A DNA stretch of 24,978 nucleotides from Chara braunii (lineage: Eukaryota > Streptophyta > Charophyceae > Charales > Characeae), in the NCBI GenBank assembly GCA_003427395.1, contig BFEA01000577.1, positions 541,321 to 566,298 on the forward strand, given 5' to 3'. A program made the position numbers and the translations under genes. Of the stretch, positions 1 through 8,758 are shown piece after piece (position 1 is the stretch's first letter; each line of letters begins with the position of its first letter). Under the pieces are notes generated by a model. It ran no database searches. It was given only the letters and a program-made list of their open reading frames with translations, and was not told where the DNA came from.

Positions 1-480
1 GGGCCCACCAATTTATGCGCTCGTCAGTCTAAATCGTTCAGTCCTTTGACGAAGGGCACAGTGGGTCTGTCCAAGTTTCTAGAATACCTGTCCATATCGG
101 TTCACACGATGTCCAATTCAGAACTACCGGTCCAAGAAGCTTCTACAAGAATCTAAAACGCTTGGACTACATGGCAGATTCCAATTCTACCGGTTCAAGA
201 AGCTTCCACAAAATTCCAAATCGGTTCGCCGTTTCTCCAACTTCGACGGGTTCACCTAATTTGATTAAAAAAAAATCCAATTCCAATCTGCCGGTCCAAG
301 AAGCTTCTTGAAATTCCAAATCGGTTCGTCGTTGCTCTAACTTCTACGCGTTCACCTAATTCGATAAAAAAAAACTCCAATACGGTATTGTTTTGGGCGG
401 GGACCTGGTAGGGCCTGCCCATTTCGGTTCACGATATGTCCAAATAGCGGCAGTATGTATCTAACTTACCTGGTCAAAGG
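1..480. repeat. Degenerate repeats of an AAGCTTC-containing unit
   Basis: A unit beginning CCGGTYCAAGAAGCTTC starts at 127, 190 and 291. The copies at 190 and 291 share about 100 bp, including CCAAATCGGTTCG, a pyrimidine-rich stretch, GGTTCACCTAATT and an A-run. The copy at 127 is shorter. Nothing in this stretch looks coding. Confidence 0.6.
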
Positions 481-599
481 AGTATTTTTTACAGCAGCAT
501 TTATAGAAGTTTGTTATTTTTTAAAACTATAACAACAGGTCTGGCGGGGAGAGACGTTTAGGAGAAGGAAAACGCCGACTGACTGACGTTGTGATGCTA

Positions 600-600
600 G

Positions 601-637
<37 letters not shown>

Positions 638-680
638 TGGATGAGGAGAGGAGGAAGAGGAGGAAGAGGAGGAGGGAGGG
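600..680. repeat. Trinucleotide (ATG/GAT)n microsatellite and purine-rich tract
   Basis: About 11 tandem GAT units lie at 601-635, followed by GGA/GAA-rich purine sequence to about 680. On the minus strand this reads as poly-serine/isoleucine within a 100-codon open frame (527-829), which is a by-product of the repeat and not a gene. I see nothing between 681 and 1012. Confidence 0.85.
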
Positions 681-1012
681 GGAAATAAAGGGATGGCGAT
701 GACTATTAAATGTTGATGTACGAATAATAGCGTTTCCTTTTTTCTTTTTTTTCTTTTTTCAAGTGCATACTCGCACCAGGACTTCTGCGAATGAATCTTG
801 CCATGTATGCCATCTGATATATCCAACAAGGTAGAATTCAGATAAGGTGATACTCGTGATCACACGTACAAGGCGAGCAATACACTCACATGCACAACGT
901 TCAAGACACTCCGCAAGAATACAAAGAGTCTGAATAGAAAATGCTTAGAAACACACACTCAAAGTCCCGGCGGGCATGGCACCCTGACCGGTTTTGATCG
1001 CCGCCACGCGAT

Positions 1013-1124
1013 CTCATCAGGGGGAATACCACCAAACTCAACAACCCTCGAACTTCACCAGCGTACGGCTCATCAGGGGGAATACCACCAAACTCAACAA
1101 CCCTCAAACTTCACCAGCGTACCA
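1013..1124. repeat. 56-bp tandem duplication
   Basis: Two head-to-tail copies (1013-1068 and 1069-1124) begin CTCATCAGGGGGAATACC and end CCAGCGTAC. They differ at only one or two positions, so the duplication is recent. Confidence 0.9.
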
Positions 1125-1221
1125 CCAACCCACCTCCGCCGTCTACCCTGCGGTATCTCCGGAAATGTCCACGGGTGCGCCGGCGTCGGACCCGGAAGGA
1201 GTTGTGTCATAGCATTACTCC

Positions 1222-1229
1222 TATATATA
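1222..1229 (+). promoter_or_regulatory. TATA-like motif
   Basis: TATATATA lies upstream of the 213-bp repeat pair. No coding frame or other promoter element follows, so promoter function is only a possibility. Confidence 0.15.
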
Positions 1230-1280
1230 GTCTACCTTATCGGCCATCAGTTCACACCTGGAACAGACCCCACAACGAAA

Positions 1281-1668
1281 AACGTCAGACCATACGAGGA
1301 CAGACCGAATACAAGCCTAGTACTATCGCTTTACCAGGCTACCCTGTAGTCCTTTTTTTGGTAGGTCGTTCCTACTGACGGCAAAGGCCCTATGAGGGTG
1401 CTGCCCAAAAAAAGATAGACCAGAACAACAAACAAAACAACAGGTAAAACACGGCAACTCCGATTATCCCATCAAAGCAAACCTGTCCGATAAAACGTCA
1501 GACCATACGAGGACAACACCGAAATACAAGCCTAGTACTATCGCTTTACCGGGCTACCCTGTAGTCCTTGGTAAGCCGTTCCTACTGACGGAAAAGGCCC
1601 TATGACAAAACGACAAGTAAAACACGGCAACTCCGATTATCCAACTGAAGCGGCCCTGTCCGAATAAT
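1281..1668. repeat. Diverged tandem repeat, period about 213 bp
   Basis: The segment beginning AACGTCAGACCATACGAGGA occurs at 1281 and 1494. Both copies continue through TACAAGCCTAGTACTATCGC, TACCCTGTAGTCC, TTCCTACTGACGG and AAAACACGGCAACTCCG. The first copy has extra sequence around 1354 and 1400, which accounts for its greater length. No coding content was recognised. It could be a satellite unit or part of a retroelement terminal region. Confidence 0.8.
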
Positions 1669-1704
1669 TAATTAATTGACCTAGTAGGAGCATTAATTAA
1701 TTAT
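1664..1704. repeat. 13-bp perfect inverted repeat
   Basis: ATAATTAATTAAT at 1664-1676 is mirrored at 1692-1704 with a 15-base loop. It is low-complexity AT sequence with no neighbouring gene, so a terminator role cannot be argued. Confidence 0.6.
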
Positions 1705-1786
1705 GCTCAGAACCAAAATAAAAGAACAGCCGGAACTTGTAAAATTGACAGGGACAACACTGATGGTCCAGATGAAGTGGAAGAAA

Positions 1787-1826
1787 GGAGGGGGGGCGGG
1801 GGGGGAAGGAGGGGATGGAGGAGGAG
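1787..1826 (+). other. G-rich tract with G-quadruplex potential
   Basis: Four or more runs of three or more G, separated by one or two bases, lie in a purine-only tract. This fits the usual G-quadruplex pattern, but no adjacent gene gives it a role. Confidence 0.5.
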
Positions 1827-1900
1827 AATAAAGTGGCAGGCAAGCTGAGTGTGGTACTGATGGCCTGCTCACACATGCGCTTGTGAATGTATCCGATTTT

Positions 1901-1962
1901 GATTACAGCCAGATTCAGTCTAGACAGTCCTACTGTGATTATCCAGCCAGATTCAGTCTAGA
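1901..1962. repeat. Short direct repeat
   Basis: GATTACAGCCAGATTCAGTC at 1901 recurs at 1937 with a 2-base insertion, both followed by TAGA. The pair lies just upstream of the U6-like sequence. Confidence 0.7.
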
Positions 1963-1996
1963 AGAATAAACGAACGCAATGTGGAAAGAAGCTCCG

Positions 1997-2118
1997 GTCC
2001 TTCGGGACATATCCGTTAAAATTGGAATGATACAGAGAACGAGAAGGGTAATTAGCAAAATGGCCCCTGCGCGTTTCAAGGATGACACGCATAAATCCAG
2101 AAATGATCCACTTTTTTT
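1997..2118 (+). pseudogene. U6: U6 snRNA-like sequence with insertions in the catalytic core
   Basis: The whole U6 spliceosomal RNA can be followed in order. The 5' stem-loop GTCCTTCGGGAC is at 1997, then TTAAAATTGGAATGATACAG, the ACAGAGA box at 2032-2038, ATTAGC (the AGC triad at 2054-2056), ATGGCCCCTGCGC, AAGGATGACACGCATAAATC, and a final T-run at 2112-2118 that resembles a Pol III terminator. Relative to the conserved RNA there are about 10 extra bases between the ACAGAGA box and ATTAGC, 3 extra before ATGGCCCC, and 5 extra (GTTTC) in the internal stem-loop. These lie in the most constrained part of the molecule, so I call it a pseudogene. A weak AATAAA-like element lies about 30 bases upstream, but the plant upstream sequence element is not visible. 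A divergent functional variant is the less likely alternative. Confidence 0.85.
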
Positions 2119-2277
2119 GTTCTTTCTCTCCAACCCTTGTATCTCGGGGGGCAAAAACGAAAAGAAGCGCTCTAGTTATCATTATTGTACGAGTATGATC
2201 ATGGCTCAAGGGCAAAACTTCTTCATGCAATCGAGCGCTCAGCGCAGTGAACACATCAGAAATGACGATAACATGTA

Positions 2278-2360
2278 CCTTCACACCCTTGACCTGGGCC
2301 AGCTTGACATGGTGAGAGAGCCGCCCTGCAATCGAGAATAGTCTCTTTGATAGCCTACTA
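2278..2360. repeat. Dispersed repeat, copy 1
   Basis: TTCACACCCTTGACCTGGGCC, then AGCTTGA, GCCGCCCTGCA, a GTCTCTTTGATAGCCTA-like stretch and so on, are shared with 2815-2882. A further short copy of AACATGTACCTTCACACC lies at 2379-2396. Confidence 0.7.
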
Positions 2361-2410
2361 ATTTACTAAATGACAATAACATGTACCTTCACACCATACA
2401 CGCAAGCGGA

Positions 2411-2447
2411 TGTCGTGCGGAAAATTCCGCACATTTGGCGCACGACA
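2411..2447. repeat. Nested short palindromes
   Basis: TGTCGTGC (2411-2418) pairs with GCACGACA (2440-2447). The inner TGCGGAA (2416-2422) pairs with TTCCGCA (2425-2431). The two stems overlap and are mutually exclusive. Part of the GTCGTGC motif recurs near 2792 beside the second dispersed repeat. Confidence 0.5.
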
Positions 2448-2814
2448 GGACCCGCACGGCATGTGCGGCATACGGGGTAAATATTCACTAAAACAAAAAA
2501 AGGGGTCGTGTAGCTGGGTCCCTGGTCACCTGTGTCCCCTTTAAAGATTTGTTTGTGGGATGGGGAAAAAAAAAAAAAAAACTAGTGGGAGGGTAATGCC
2601 GCTACCTAGAGGTCAAGACTGATGGCCCGGGCACCTTTTTGAGGGTATTTCTCATGCCCAATTTGATGGAAAGAAAACTCTGCACGATTGTACTTGAAAA
2701 AGTTCAGTTCCTGCTCTCTTCTATGTCCACAACAACAGCAAAAAAAACAAAAAAAAGGGGAACTGCCGCTTGAACGGCGCACAAGCAGGTGTCGTGCCGC
2801 ACGTTGCAAGCATG

Positions 2815-2882
2815 CTTCACACCCTTGGCCTAGACCAGCTTGAGCCGCCCTGCAGTAGAGATTGGTTTCTTTGATTAGCCTA
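2815..2882. repeat. Dispersed repeat, copy 2
   Basis: This is the partner of 2278-2360, sharing TTCACACCCTTGRCCT, CCAGCTTGA, GCCGCCCTGCA and TTTGATTAGCCTA, with small deletions. The 102-codon plus-strand open frame that follows (2862-3170) has no recognisable motif and I do not call it a gene. Confidence 0.65.
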
Positions 2883-3415
2883 TTATCAGTTGGAATGATG
2901 AGCATTGCATTAGCTAGGGCGATGCTAGCGTCCGCTGAGCTAGTCAGAGGCTTGATGCCCCAATTTTGCGGTTTGTCGCTGCAGTGTCACGCTGCTAGCG
3001 TACCAATATTCTGGTTAGCCGTAGTGTTTTCGCCTAGCTTGGGCATCGGTCATGGCATGGGAAGTTACTGCGTTTTTGGGGCCACTCCGACCAAAATTGT
3101 CGAGGTCGTTTTGTGCGAATGCAGTTTGGCGAGGTGGCGAATCTGGCGATCGATAGTCGTGCTCTATTGATAGGGTGTGCTGATGGAAAGAACCTCGTTT
3201 GAACGATGCTATTTTATATAGGAAGAAAATTCTTCTCCTGTACTACATGAGTGTATTTGCTTTGCAATCCCTGGACAGCGGAAGTCTACACATTCATCGT
3301 CTTTACAAGCAAAAACACACCATGTGAGAAGACACCTTAAATTTTCAAAATTCGATGTAATTTTCCATATGGGACGCAGGGCCCGGTTCCCAGCACGTGC
3401 TGCTGCCCACAAATA

Positions 3416-3486
3416 GATTGGAGCTTCGTTCCCATTAAAAAAAAAAAATTGGAGCTTTGTTCCCATTTAAAAAAAAAAAAAAAAAA
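3416..3486 (+). repeat. Reiterated retroposon-like 3' tail
   Basis: The unit TTGGAGCTTYGTTCCCATT followed by a long A-run occurs twice in tandem (A-runs near 3437-3448 and 3470-3486). Such duplicated poly(A) tails are typical of LINE/SINE 3' ends on the plus strand. The body of the retroposon upstream was not recognised. Confidence 0.5.
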
Positions 3487-3814
3487 CACCATAGGGGGCA
3501 GAAAGAGAAGGGAGAAGAGAGAAGAGAGGGAGAGATGAAAATAGATACTGCACGATAGTTGAGAAAAGTATGTCGATAATACCCAGACGCAACAAATCAT
3601 AGCCAATATGAAAAGCGGTGGGATCGGGGCTATGGACTTGGCGTATGACCCTACATGTTTCGGCCAGTCGCCGTACCAGCTTCTTCAGGGGTCTGGTGGA
3701 TGTCGCTTGATCGACTATGTGCGCTACATCTGTTATATACTTGTTCGTTGATCGACGTACCGCCCCGCGTCCGGGCACCCTTTGATTCCGCTCACCAATT
3801 GCTAAGGTCTTCAA
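3467..3814 (-). CDS. Unrecognised open frame, doubtful
   Basis: A 115-codon minus-strand frame starts with MKTLAIGERNQ. Residues about 15-80 have balanced composition, with a basic patch around PLKKLVRRLAETCR and a hydrophobic stretch DLLRLGIIDILF. The C-terminal 35 residues run into low-complexity sequence and the poly(A) tract, so at least that end is not genuine. I do not recognise a family. It may be a relic of a retroposon body or chance. The flank from 3815 to 4360 shows nothing. Confidence 0.15.
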   Translation of the reverse strand: MKTLAIGERNQRVPGRGAVRRSTNKYITDVAHIVDQATSTRPLKKLVRRLAETCRVIRQVHSPDPTAFHIGYDLLRLGIIDILFSTIVQYLFSSLPLFSLLPSLSAPYGVFFFFF

Positions 3815-4370
3815 AATGAATATCGCTCTATCTTGCTAGTAATTCCGGGTAACTGGGCCTAACGCGGCCCCCCACGTTGCAAAATAACCCACAAAGTACT
3901 TCCTTCATTGAAAACATCGAGGATCATCTTACTGTACTTACGCATATCCGTATCTGGGCCAAATCCGCCCCACTAAACTGAAAAGAAGGTCCGAGCTAGT
4001 CCGTCCAAGATAAGTCCAAAGGTCGAGAAAGTTCTGGCCGCTTCCTGGCCTGTAGCCAACGTACACCAAATCCACATGTATATATAAATCGTTCCATACC
4101 TGCGAGTGGTGTTCTCCGGTCAATCATAAGAGGGTAGCACGACTTAGAGGGTATAATGTTCGAATTAGAACTTTCCTGCATGCATCTAGATGATGGGAGA
4201 CCCAGGTGCATCTGACCACAATTACGTCAAGGGCATATCGTGATTATGCTCGCTGTTTGCATGATTCAAAGAGCTTCTTGAGATCAACTTTTCAGGTTCG
4301 AAGGTCAATTGTTAGTGAAGGATTCGACATGCTAGAAGAGTAAATCGTGCGAAATATAAGATAAAATAGC

Positions 4371-4616
4371 CCGATTGCTGACTTGGAAGGGCAGTCCTTG
4401 GCATTGTAGTCCGATTGCTGACTTGGAAGGTCAGTTCTTCACATAGTCCTTGGCATTGTAGTCCAATTGCTGACTTGGAAGGTCAGTTCTTCACATAGTC
4501 CTTGGCATNCACATAGTCCTTGGCATTGTAGTCCAATTGCTGACTTGGAAGGTCAGTTCTTCACATAGTCCTTGGCATTGTAGTCCAATTGCTGACTTGG
4601 AAGGGCAGTCCTTGGC
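4371..4616. repeat. 52-bp tandem array interrupted by an assembly gap
   Basis: The unit contains CCAATTGCTGACTTGGAAGG, TCAGTTCTTCACATAGTCC and TTGGCATTGTAG. Full or partial copies have their GCTGACTTGG core near 4377, 4417, 4469, 4539 and 4590. A single N at 4509 joins two out-of-phase copies, so the true copy number is unknown. Further copies lie at about 4841-4915, between two MITE-bearing duplications. Confidence 0.9.
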
Positions 4617-4658
4617 GTAGTGTTTGGCGTGACTGTATGTAGTTTCCCATATAATTAA

Positions 4659-4809
4659 ACCACCAGTACTTGGCCCAGCTATCGGCCGCGGAAAAAAAAT
4701 AGAGTACTAACGTTTCTAATTGGATGAATTTGGGCGTTCCTGTAGTAGGCCGTACGTTTCCTAAAATAGTGGCGCGTTAACGGGCATGACTCTAGGAAGT
4801 ACTGGTGGT
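4659..4809 (+). mobile_element. MITE, subfamily A, copy 1
   Basis: This is a 151-bp element running from ACCACCAGTACTTGGCCC to AGGAAGTACTGGTGGT, so its 13-base ends (ACCACCAGTACTT) are perfect inverted repeats. The interior has ATCGGCCGCGG, an A-run, ATTGGATGAATTTGGGCG, CCTGTAGTAGGCCG and GTTAACGGGCA. Flanks are ATTAA and TGAAG. It has no coding capacity and is a non-autonomous DNA transposon derivative. Confidence 0.9.
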
Positions 4810-4967
4810 TGAAGGATAATGCTTCTCAAGTGAATCTGACTCCGATTGCTGACTTGGAAGGTCAGTTCTTCACATAGTCCTTGGCATTGTAGTCCAATTG
4901 TTGACTTGAAAGGGCAATCCTTGGCGTAGTGTTTGGCGTGACTGTATGTAGTTTCCCATATAATTAA

Positions 4968-5118
4968 ACCACCAGTATTTGGCCCAGCTATCGACGACGG
5001 AAAATAAATAGAGTACTAATGTTTTTAATTGGATGAATTTGGGCGTTCCTGTAGTAGGCCGTACGTTTCCTAAAATAGTGGCGCGTTAACGGGCATGACT
5101 TTAGGAAGTACTGGTGGT
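4968..5118 (+). mobile_element. MITE, subfamily A, copy 2
   Basis: This copy arose with the 309-bp tandem duplication and is not an independent insertion. It is 151 bp, with ends ACCACCAGTATTT and AAGTACTGGTGGT. Confidence 0.9.
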
Positions 5119-5154
5119 TGAAGGATAATGCTTCTCAAGTGAATCTGACTCCAA

Positions 5155-5330
5155 TTAAGACCAGATTTGTTTGTGAGAGGTAATCTCACTCTTGACATTG
5201 CTTTTCGGTCGGAGTAGTTTGTAGGATCGGGAAAGTGCCAGAAATGGGGTGTGCCAAGTATTTTAGGAAAAATGGTTGTGGAGTTGCGGGTTGGAAGTAA
5301 AATTTCCGTGCATCGGTTGGGGAACAAACA
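5155..5330 (-). repeat. Diverged dispersed repeat shared with 18.4-18.56 kb
   Basis: GGGGTGTGCCAAG, then ATTTT.GGAAA and G.TGTGGAGT, and a following segment, match 18488-18545. The translated minus-strand frames also align in part (for example ILGTP against SLAHP), so this could be a worn coding repeat. DNA-level similarity is enough to explain it. Confidence 0.5.
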
Positions 5331-5462
5331 AAATCTGCCAACTATGCTTAATTAATTAATTTATTTACAAAGGAAGAGAGCATGTTGCGCAATGTTTCAA
5401 AAATTACCGATGAGCGGCTATCTCGCTGCCAATGCCTTCGCTTCTCAAGATGGAACTTCGAG

Positions 5463-5560
5463 GGCTGCGGGAAAAAATAGAGTAGGAATGTTTTTCGTCG
5501 GATGAATTTGGGCGCTCCTGTCGTGGCCCAACAGGGACAACTTTAGGAAGTACTGGGGAT
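5463..5560 (+). mobile_element. MITE, subfamily A, 5'-truncated copy
   Basis: The subfamily A interior is recognisable (CTGCGGGAAAAAATAGAGTA, GTCGGATGAATTTGGGCG, CTCCTG, ACTTTAGGAAGTACTGG). The right end reads AAGTACTGGGGAT and is followed by TTAA. The left end is not recognisable. Confidence 0.75.
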
Positions 5561-5587
5561 TTAAGCGGAAGGCTGAACTCGAGCCCT

Positions 5588-5863
5588 TTGTTTGTGGGCT
5601 TGCTCCTTTGTGCGGGATGGGCGAAGACAACCACAAACGGGAATAGTGATCTTTGCACCTATACTCCTAAGAAAATAGTATTTTTGCCCAAAAGGCGCGA
5701 TGACGGTCCAGAGGACGACAGTGAGGTGATAATGATTTCCGTGCCTATGCTCGAAACAGATCATGTTTGTCCTGAAAGGTGTGATCATGGGGAAAATATG
5801 GAGCAAGGAAGGAAAAGAGTCTCAACAATCACAAAGGCCTATTCCATGAATCACAAGCACTGA
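5588..5863 (+). CDS. Unrecognised small open frame, doubtful
   Basis: A 91-codon frame starts MFVGLLLCAGWAKT. It has a short hydrophobic N-terminus, a basic/acidic middle (KRRDDGPEDDSE) and four cysteines. No family is recognised. It begins 28 bases after a truncated MITE and has no visible core promoter. Its composition is less repetitive than that of neighbouring frames, but chance remains the likeliest explanation. Confidence 0.15.
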   Translation: MFVGLLLCAGWAKTTTNGNSDLCTYTPKKIVFLPKRRDDGPEDDSEVIMISVPMLETDHVCPERCDHGENMEQGRKRVSTITKAYSMNHKH

Positions 5864-6720
5864 TCGTGAACTTCACTAGGAAAGAGATATGGCTTATAGA
5901 TTTGTGTCGTAGCTGTATGCATGTCCCACTTGCATACACATTTATGCGTTATACAAAAGAGGGGAATATGTTGATTTCGGATTTCCATAGATATGATGGG
6001 ATGGGCCAGAGTTGACAAGGCAAAGCTGCCGAGAAAACAGTAACCAGGCTGAACAACAAAACGTACCAGCAAATGACACACCAGACCCATATACGGTTTT
6101 GCAATTATCAGAAATATTGAGCTCAAAATTATTTATAGAAGATACGAAAATTGAGCCAGATTCTTGATAGCTCAACTCATAAATTTAAAATCCCCATTTG
6201 TTTCGTAGATCCCCACAAGCTATTCAGGGCACCTTTCTTCGCGCGTAGGCTTTAACCGACTTCTCTCTCTTGTGTTATAACACTTCCAACGAGTATGATT
6301 ATGAGCAAACTTGTGTAAATGCTTGTGCCTAAGGAAAAATACAAGTAAGAACCAAAAAGATAAAACCCGACAGAATGTGGTCAACTTTCATCTGTATTTG
6401 TCAAAAAAAAAAAAGTTACCCTACACACCAACCCCATCCATAATTTATGACTTACATTTAACTTGGCTCAATCAAACCGCCAAGTGGTTATGTCGGATTA
6501 TAAACCGATCATCTTTATCCTAGGCCAAGTGGCGAAGATCAAAAGGTGTTGGCTCGTATCTCGAGAAGGTTCTACTCGTTTGTTTCTATTCATGGGTTTC
6601 ATGTTCAATATCCAAATATAATCAGACCTATGTCAGTTGTCAGGGCCTTTCGCGGTTTTCATTTTTTTTACGATGTTAAATAGTCAGATGCTATGCAAAT
6701 TTGTGGGCCTAACCAAATGC
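5860..6720 (-). repeat. Diverged dispersed repeat, copy B
   Basis: On the minus strand this segment aligns collinearly, at roughly two-thirds identity by eye, with 10.5-11.47 kb. Shared landmarks are ACTCGTTTGTTTCT near 6576 (against 11322), CCATAATTTATGACTTA near 6440 (against 11120), TTGTGTAAATGCTTGTGCC near 6311, and a translated block. It lies about 4.5 kb from copy A in the same orientation. Confidence 0.7.
5942..6332 (-). pseudogene. Broken copy of the unrecognised frame at 10518-10868
   Basis: Reading the minus strand from 6332, the peptide LGTSIYTSLLIIILVGSVIT followed by QEREVG matches the start of the 10.87-kb frame (MGMSIYANALEIISVGNVIT then QEKGEVG) position for position, and then hits a stop at 6252-6254. 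After a frame change, a second block, SYQESGSIFVSSINNFEL, matches IYQESNLSF...FKFEL in the other copy. There is no ATG at the equivalent start. Amino-acid similarity kept across two frames suggests the ancestor was translated. Function is unknown. Confidence 0.5.
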
Positions 6721-6933
6721 GAATTGGGGGTTTACCTTGTGTGTTACCATCGGCATGCAACAATACAAAAGACTCCATGATCAGATCCCTAAACTTCTAC
6801 GATGCTCGTACCAATCACTCAAGTAGACCTTGATTACACAATGACCCAACAACTTTGTGAACATTTTCTGACTACTTTGGTTTCTTGAAAAGTTCTCAAT
6901 CGTTTGATTGAACTGGTGTTGCAAATAGCCCAA

Positions 6934-7167
6934 TCATCCGAGTTTCATTTTCAAAGGACAACAAAATCTATTGTTCTGTAGTTGCGAAGAGCAATCGACG
7001 ATAACTGCCAATTTTTCTTTTTCACATATGCACGATTCAAAATCCTGGATGACACTAAATATTTGTGTTTCTCGATTTAGCAAATTGGATCCGTTTTTAA
7101 TGTGTTGATACATGCTCAGTAGAGCAAACACTTCTTTACCAACAGTTTGCAAACTGAAATTTCTCAC
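6934..7167 (-). pseudogene. Unrecognised relic frame, part of the decayed element
   Basis: A 77-codon minus-strand frame starts MRNFSLQTVGKEVFALLSMY and contains LLNRETQIFSVIQDFESC. Its composition is protein-like but no family is recognised. It is the last sizeable open segment of the minus-strand series before repeat copy B. It is interpreted as a worn fragment of the 6.7-10.5 kb element, not as an independent gene. Confidence 0.25.
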
Positions 7168-7525
7168 GTGTTTTTCCCATTTATTATTTTTTTAGTGTCT
7201 TCATAACGTATTTCAAAATTGTCGATAATGCGTTTGGCATGACTCGTTTTGTGCTTCTACTTGCCGTTATAGATAGTTAATAAGATGCGTCCTCGACAAA
7301 ATGTAATCCAACCATGTAGGGTCGTTATCCCTAATATAATCAAGAGATGTCGTTCAACTTTGATGATTATCATACAAACGATGCATGAATTGGATGATTT
7401 GCCCATTTGATATGCTTATGGTTTGCTTCAAAGTCACCCGACCGTCGATTGCAAAACAGAGTTGCTAACCGAAAAGCACAAAACACATTAGAGGTTGAAA
7501 ACTGATATATCAAATACCCTGCTAC

Positions 7526-7702
7526 CTACTTCCTTTTACTCGTTATTGCCCCTCTTCCTTTATTATTCACGTACGCACCTTCAATTTGACAAAAACGATT
7601 AGATATATCAGTGAACAGCAAAGGTAATTTGCGAAACATATCTTTAACATTAAAAACAATGTGGCCAAGGTGCGCATATTCGTACAAGACTAATACGTCC
7701 TC
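7526..7702 (-). pseudogene. Unrecognised relic frame, part of the decayed element
   Basis: A stop-to-stop minus-strand frame of 58 codons lacks an ATG at its start. It contains YEYAHLGHIVFNVKDMFRKL and ends in the basic sequence NNKGRGAITSKRK. It lies between the relic frames at 7891-8409 and 6934-7167, on the same strand. No family is recognised. Confidence 0.25.
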
Positions 7703-7890
7703 TTATTAAACTTTCTCAATTACTTCTTCATGTCGGACATTACCTTAAGATTTTAGTGTTGATCTTGCATGCCCAAGTACTCGACTCACAAGAAGTCGGC
7801 CAAATTGAATGATATTTGGTAGTATCTTACTATCTTTATGCATAGGTAAGTTATATGCCCTTTCCAGTTTTTTATTGTTCCTTCAACATC

Positions 7891-8409
7891 CTATGAAGTT
7901 AATTCCCACCTTCGAAATCGTTTTGTGTTGTTGCAGCTACCACACTCCCCACAAGTGATATAGTGATTGTTCTTGATGAATGTGGTACACATTCCAGACA
8001 AGTATATTGTAGGACATAGCACGAGCATATCGCCTAGATGGTGGTGCCAATGGGCATAAAGACCGAACCGCTCAAGCGATGTTTGACTTCTAAGGTCTCC
8101 CGCATCCTTGACTCTTCTCATATCTAAAAATTTCACAATCTTTCGCTCAAGTGATGTTTGATTTCTGAGTCGCCTCAGACATGTATAACTTCGTTTAGCC
8201 GGAAATAACTTTCCTGCCTCGTAGTACCCGGCTACGTTCTTTTTGGCTAGTCCATTCTTCTTCCAATTATTTTTTAATATGTCTACAATTTTTTGTTCAC
8301 TAGTATGGCGATGCTTTTTACTACGCCTCTTAGTACAGTGTTGTCAAAGCTCTTTAGTGTATACTTGCACTTTCTCAAGGGAGATGTGTGATGACCAACC
8401 TACACTCAT
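7891..8409 (-). pseudogene. Longest relic frame of the decayed element, with an in-frame TGA
   Basis: Starting at an ATG (8409, MSVGWSSHISLEKVQVY) the minus strand stays in one frame for 172 codons apart from a single TGA at codon 22 (8344-8346). After the stop come a very basic stretch (KRRSKKHRHTSEQKIVDIL), a W/G/Y-containing region (NGLAKKNVAGYYEAGKLFP), an imperfect internal duplication (LRRLRNQTSLER and DLRSQTSLER), an H-rich patch (YAHWHHHL) and a cysteine cluster ITCGECGSC near the C-terminus. The basic region suggests nucleic-acid binding and the cysteines suggest a metal site, but I recognise no family. It was probably a protein of a mobile element. A second ATG at 8136 leaves 81 codons. 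Confidence 0.4.
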
Positions 8410-8605
8410 GATTTCCCAAATAATCGATGTACTAGCCGATATACATATGACCACACGATCCTACTATTGCTCACGATACCAACATCATTACCGCGTCTCA
8501 TCTTTGCCACCGTTGGAAATACGGACATAATTTGAAATGTTTCACCTTGCCCATTTTACCAATAACGGCAAGATCGTATGCTTACATGATATGCTCTCCT
8601 TGACC

Positions 8606-8758
8606 TTACCACATATAGATGCTCGTCGTTCCACCTTCCGTTGCCTCTTTCGTTTCGTCGTTGTTTACTTTATGTTTTTTGTATTTCGCAAGGGGGACCA
8701 TGTTCCGACCATAGTGGTCTCGGTATCTTGCAACTCTTTGTGTGTGCGATTTATATGA
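8606..8758 (-). pseudogene. Unrecognised relic frame, part of the decayed element
   Basis: A 50-codon stop-to-stop minus-strand frame contains RVARYRDHYGRNMVPLAKY and KKHKVNNDETKEATEGG. It overlaps the end of the preceding frame (8751-9080) in another phase, as expected if a frameshift separated one original protein into two. No family is recognised. Confidence 0.25.

Larger units (their letters stand above)
4605..5152. repeat. 309-bp tandem duplication carrying a MITE
   Basis: The segment from GGCGTAGTGTTTGGCGTGAC to GAATCTGACTCC occurs twice, offset by exactly 309 bp (4614 and 4923). Each copy contains a complete MITE. The copies differ by scattered substitutions such as CCGCGG against CGACGG, so the duplication predates some divergence. 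The 52-bp array unit lies at the junctions and probably mediated it by unequal exchange. Confidence 0.9.

Noticed and set aside
1979-2341. 120-codon plus-strand open frame
   Set aside because: It reads straight through the U6-like RNA sequence and a dispersed repeat. The RNA explanation is far stronger.
2401-2460. Factor-independent terminator or regulatory hairpin
   Set aside because: The stems are overlapping, there is no adjacent gene, and such terminators are not expected in nuclear DNA.
4371-4616. CRISPR-like array
   Set aside because: Repeats are directly abutting 52-bp tandem units without unique spacers, in a eukaryotic context.
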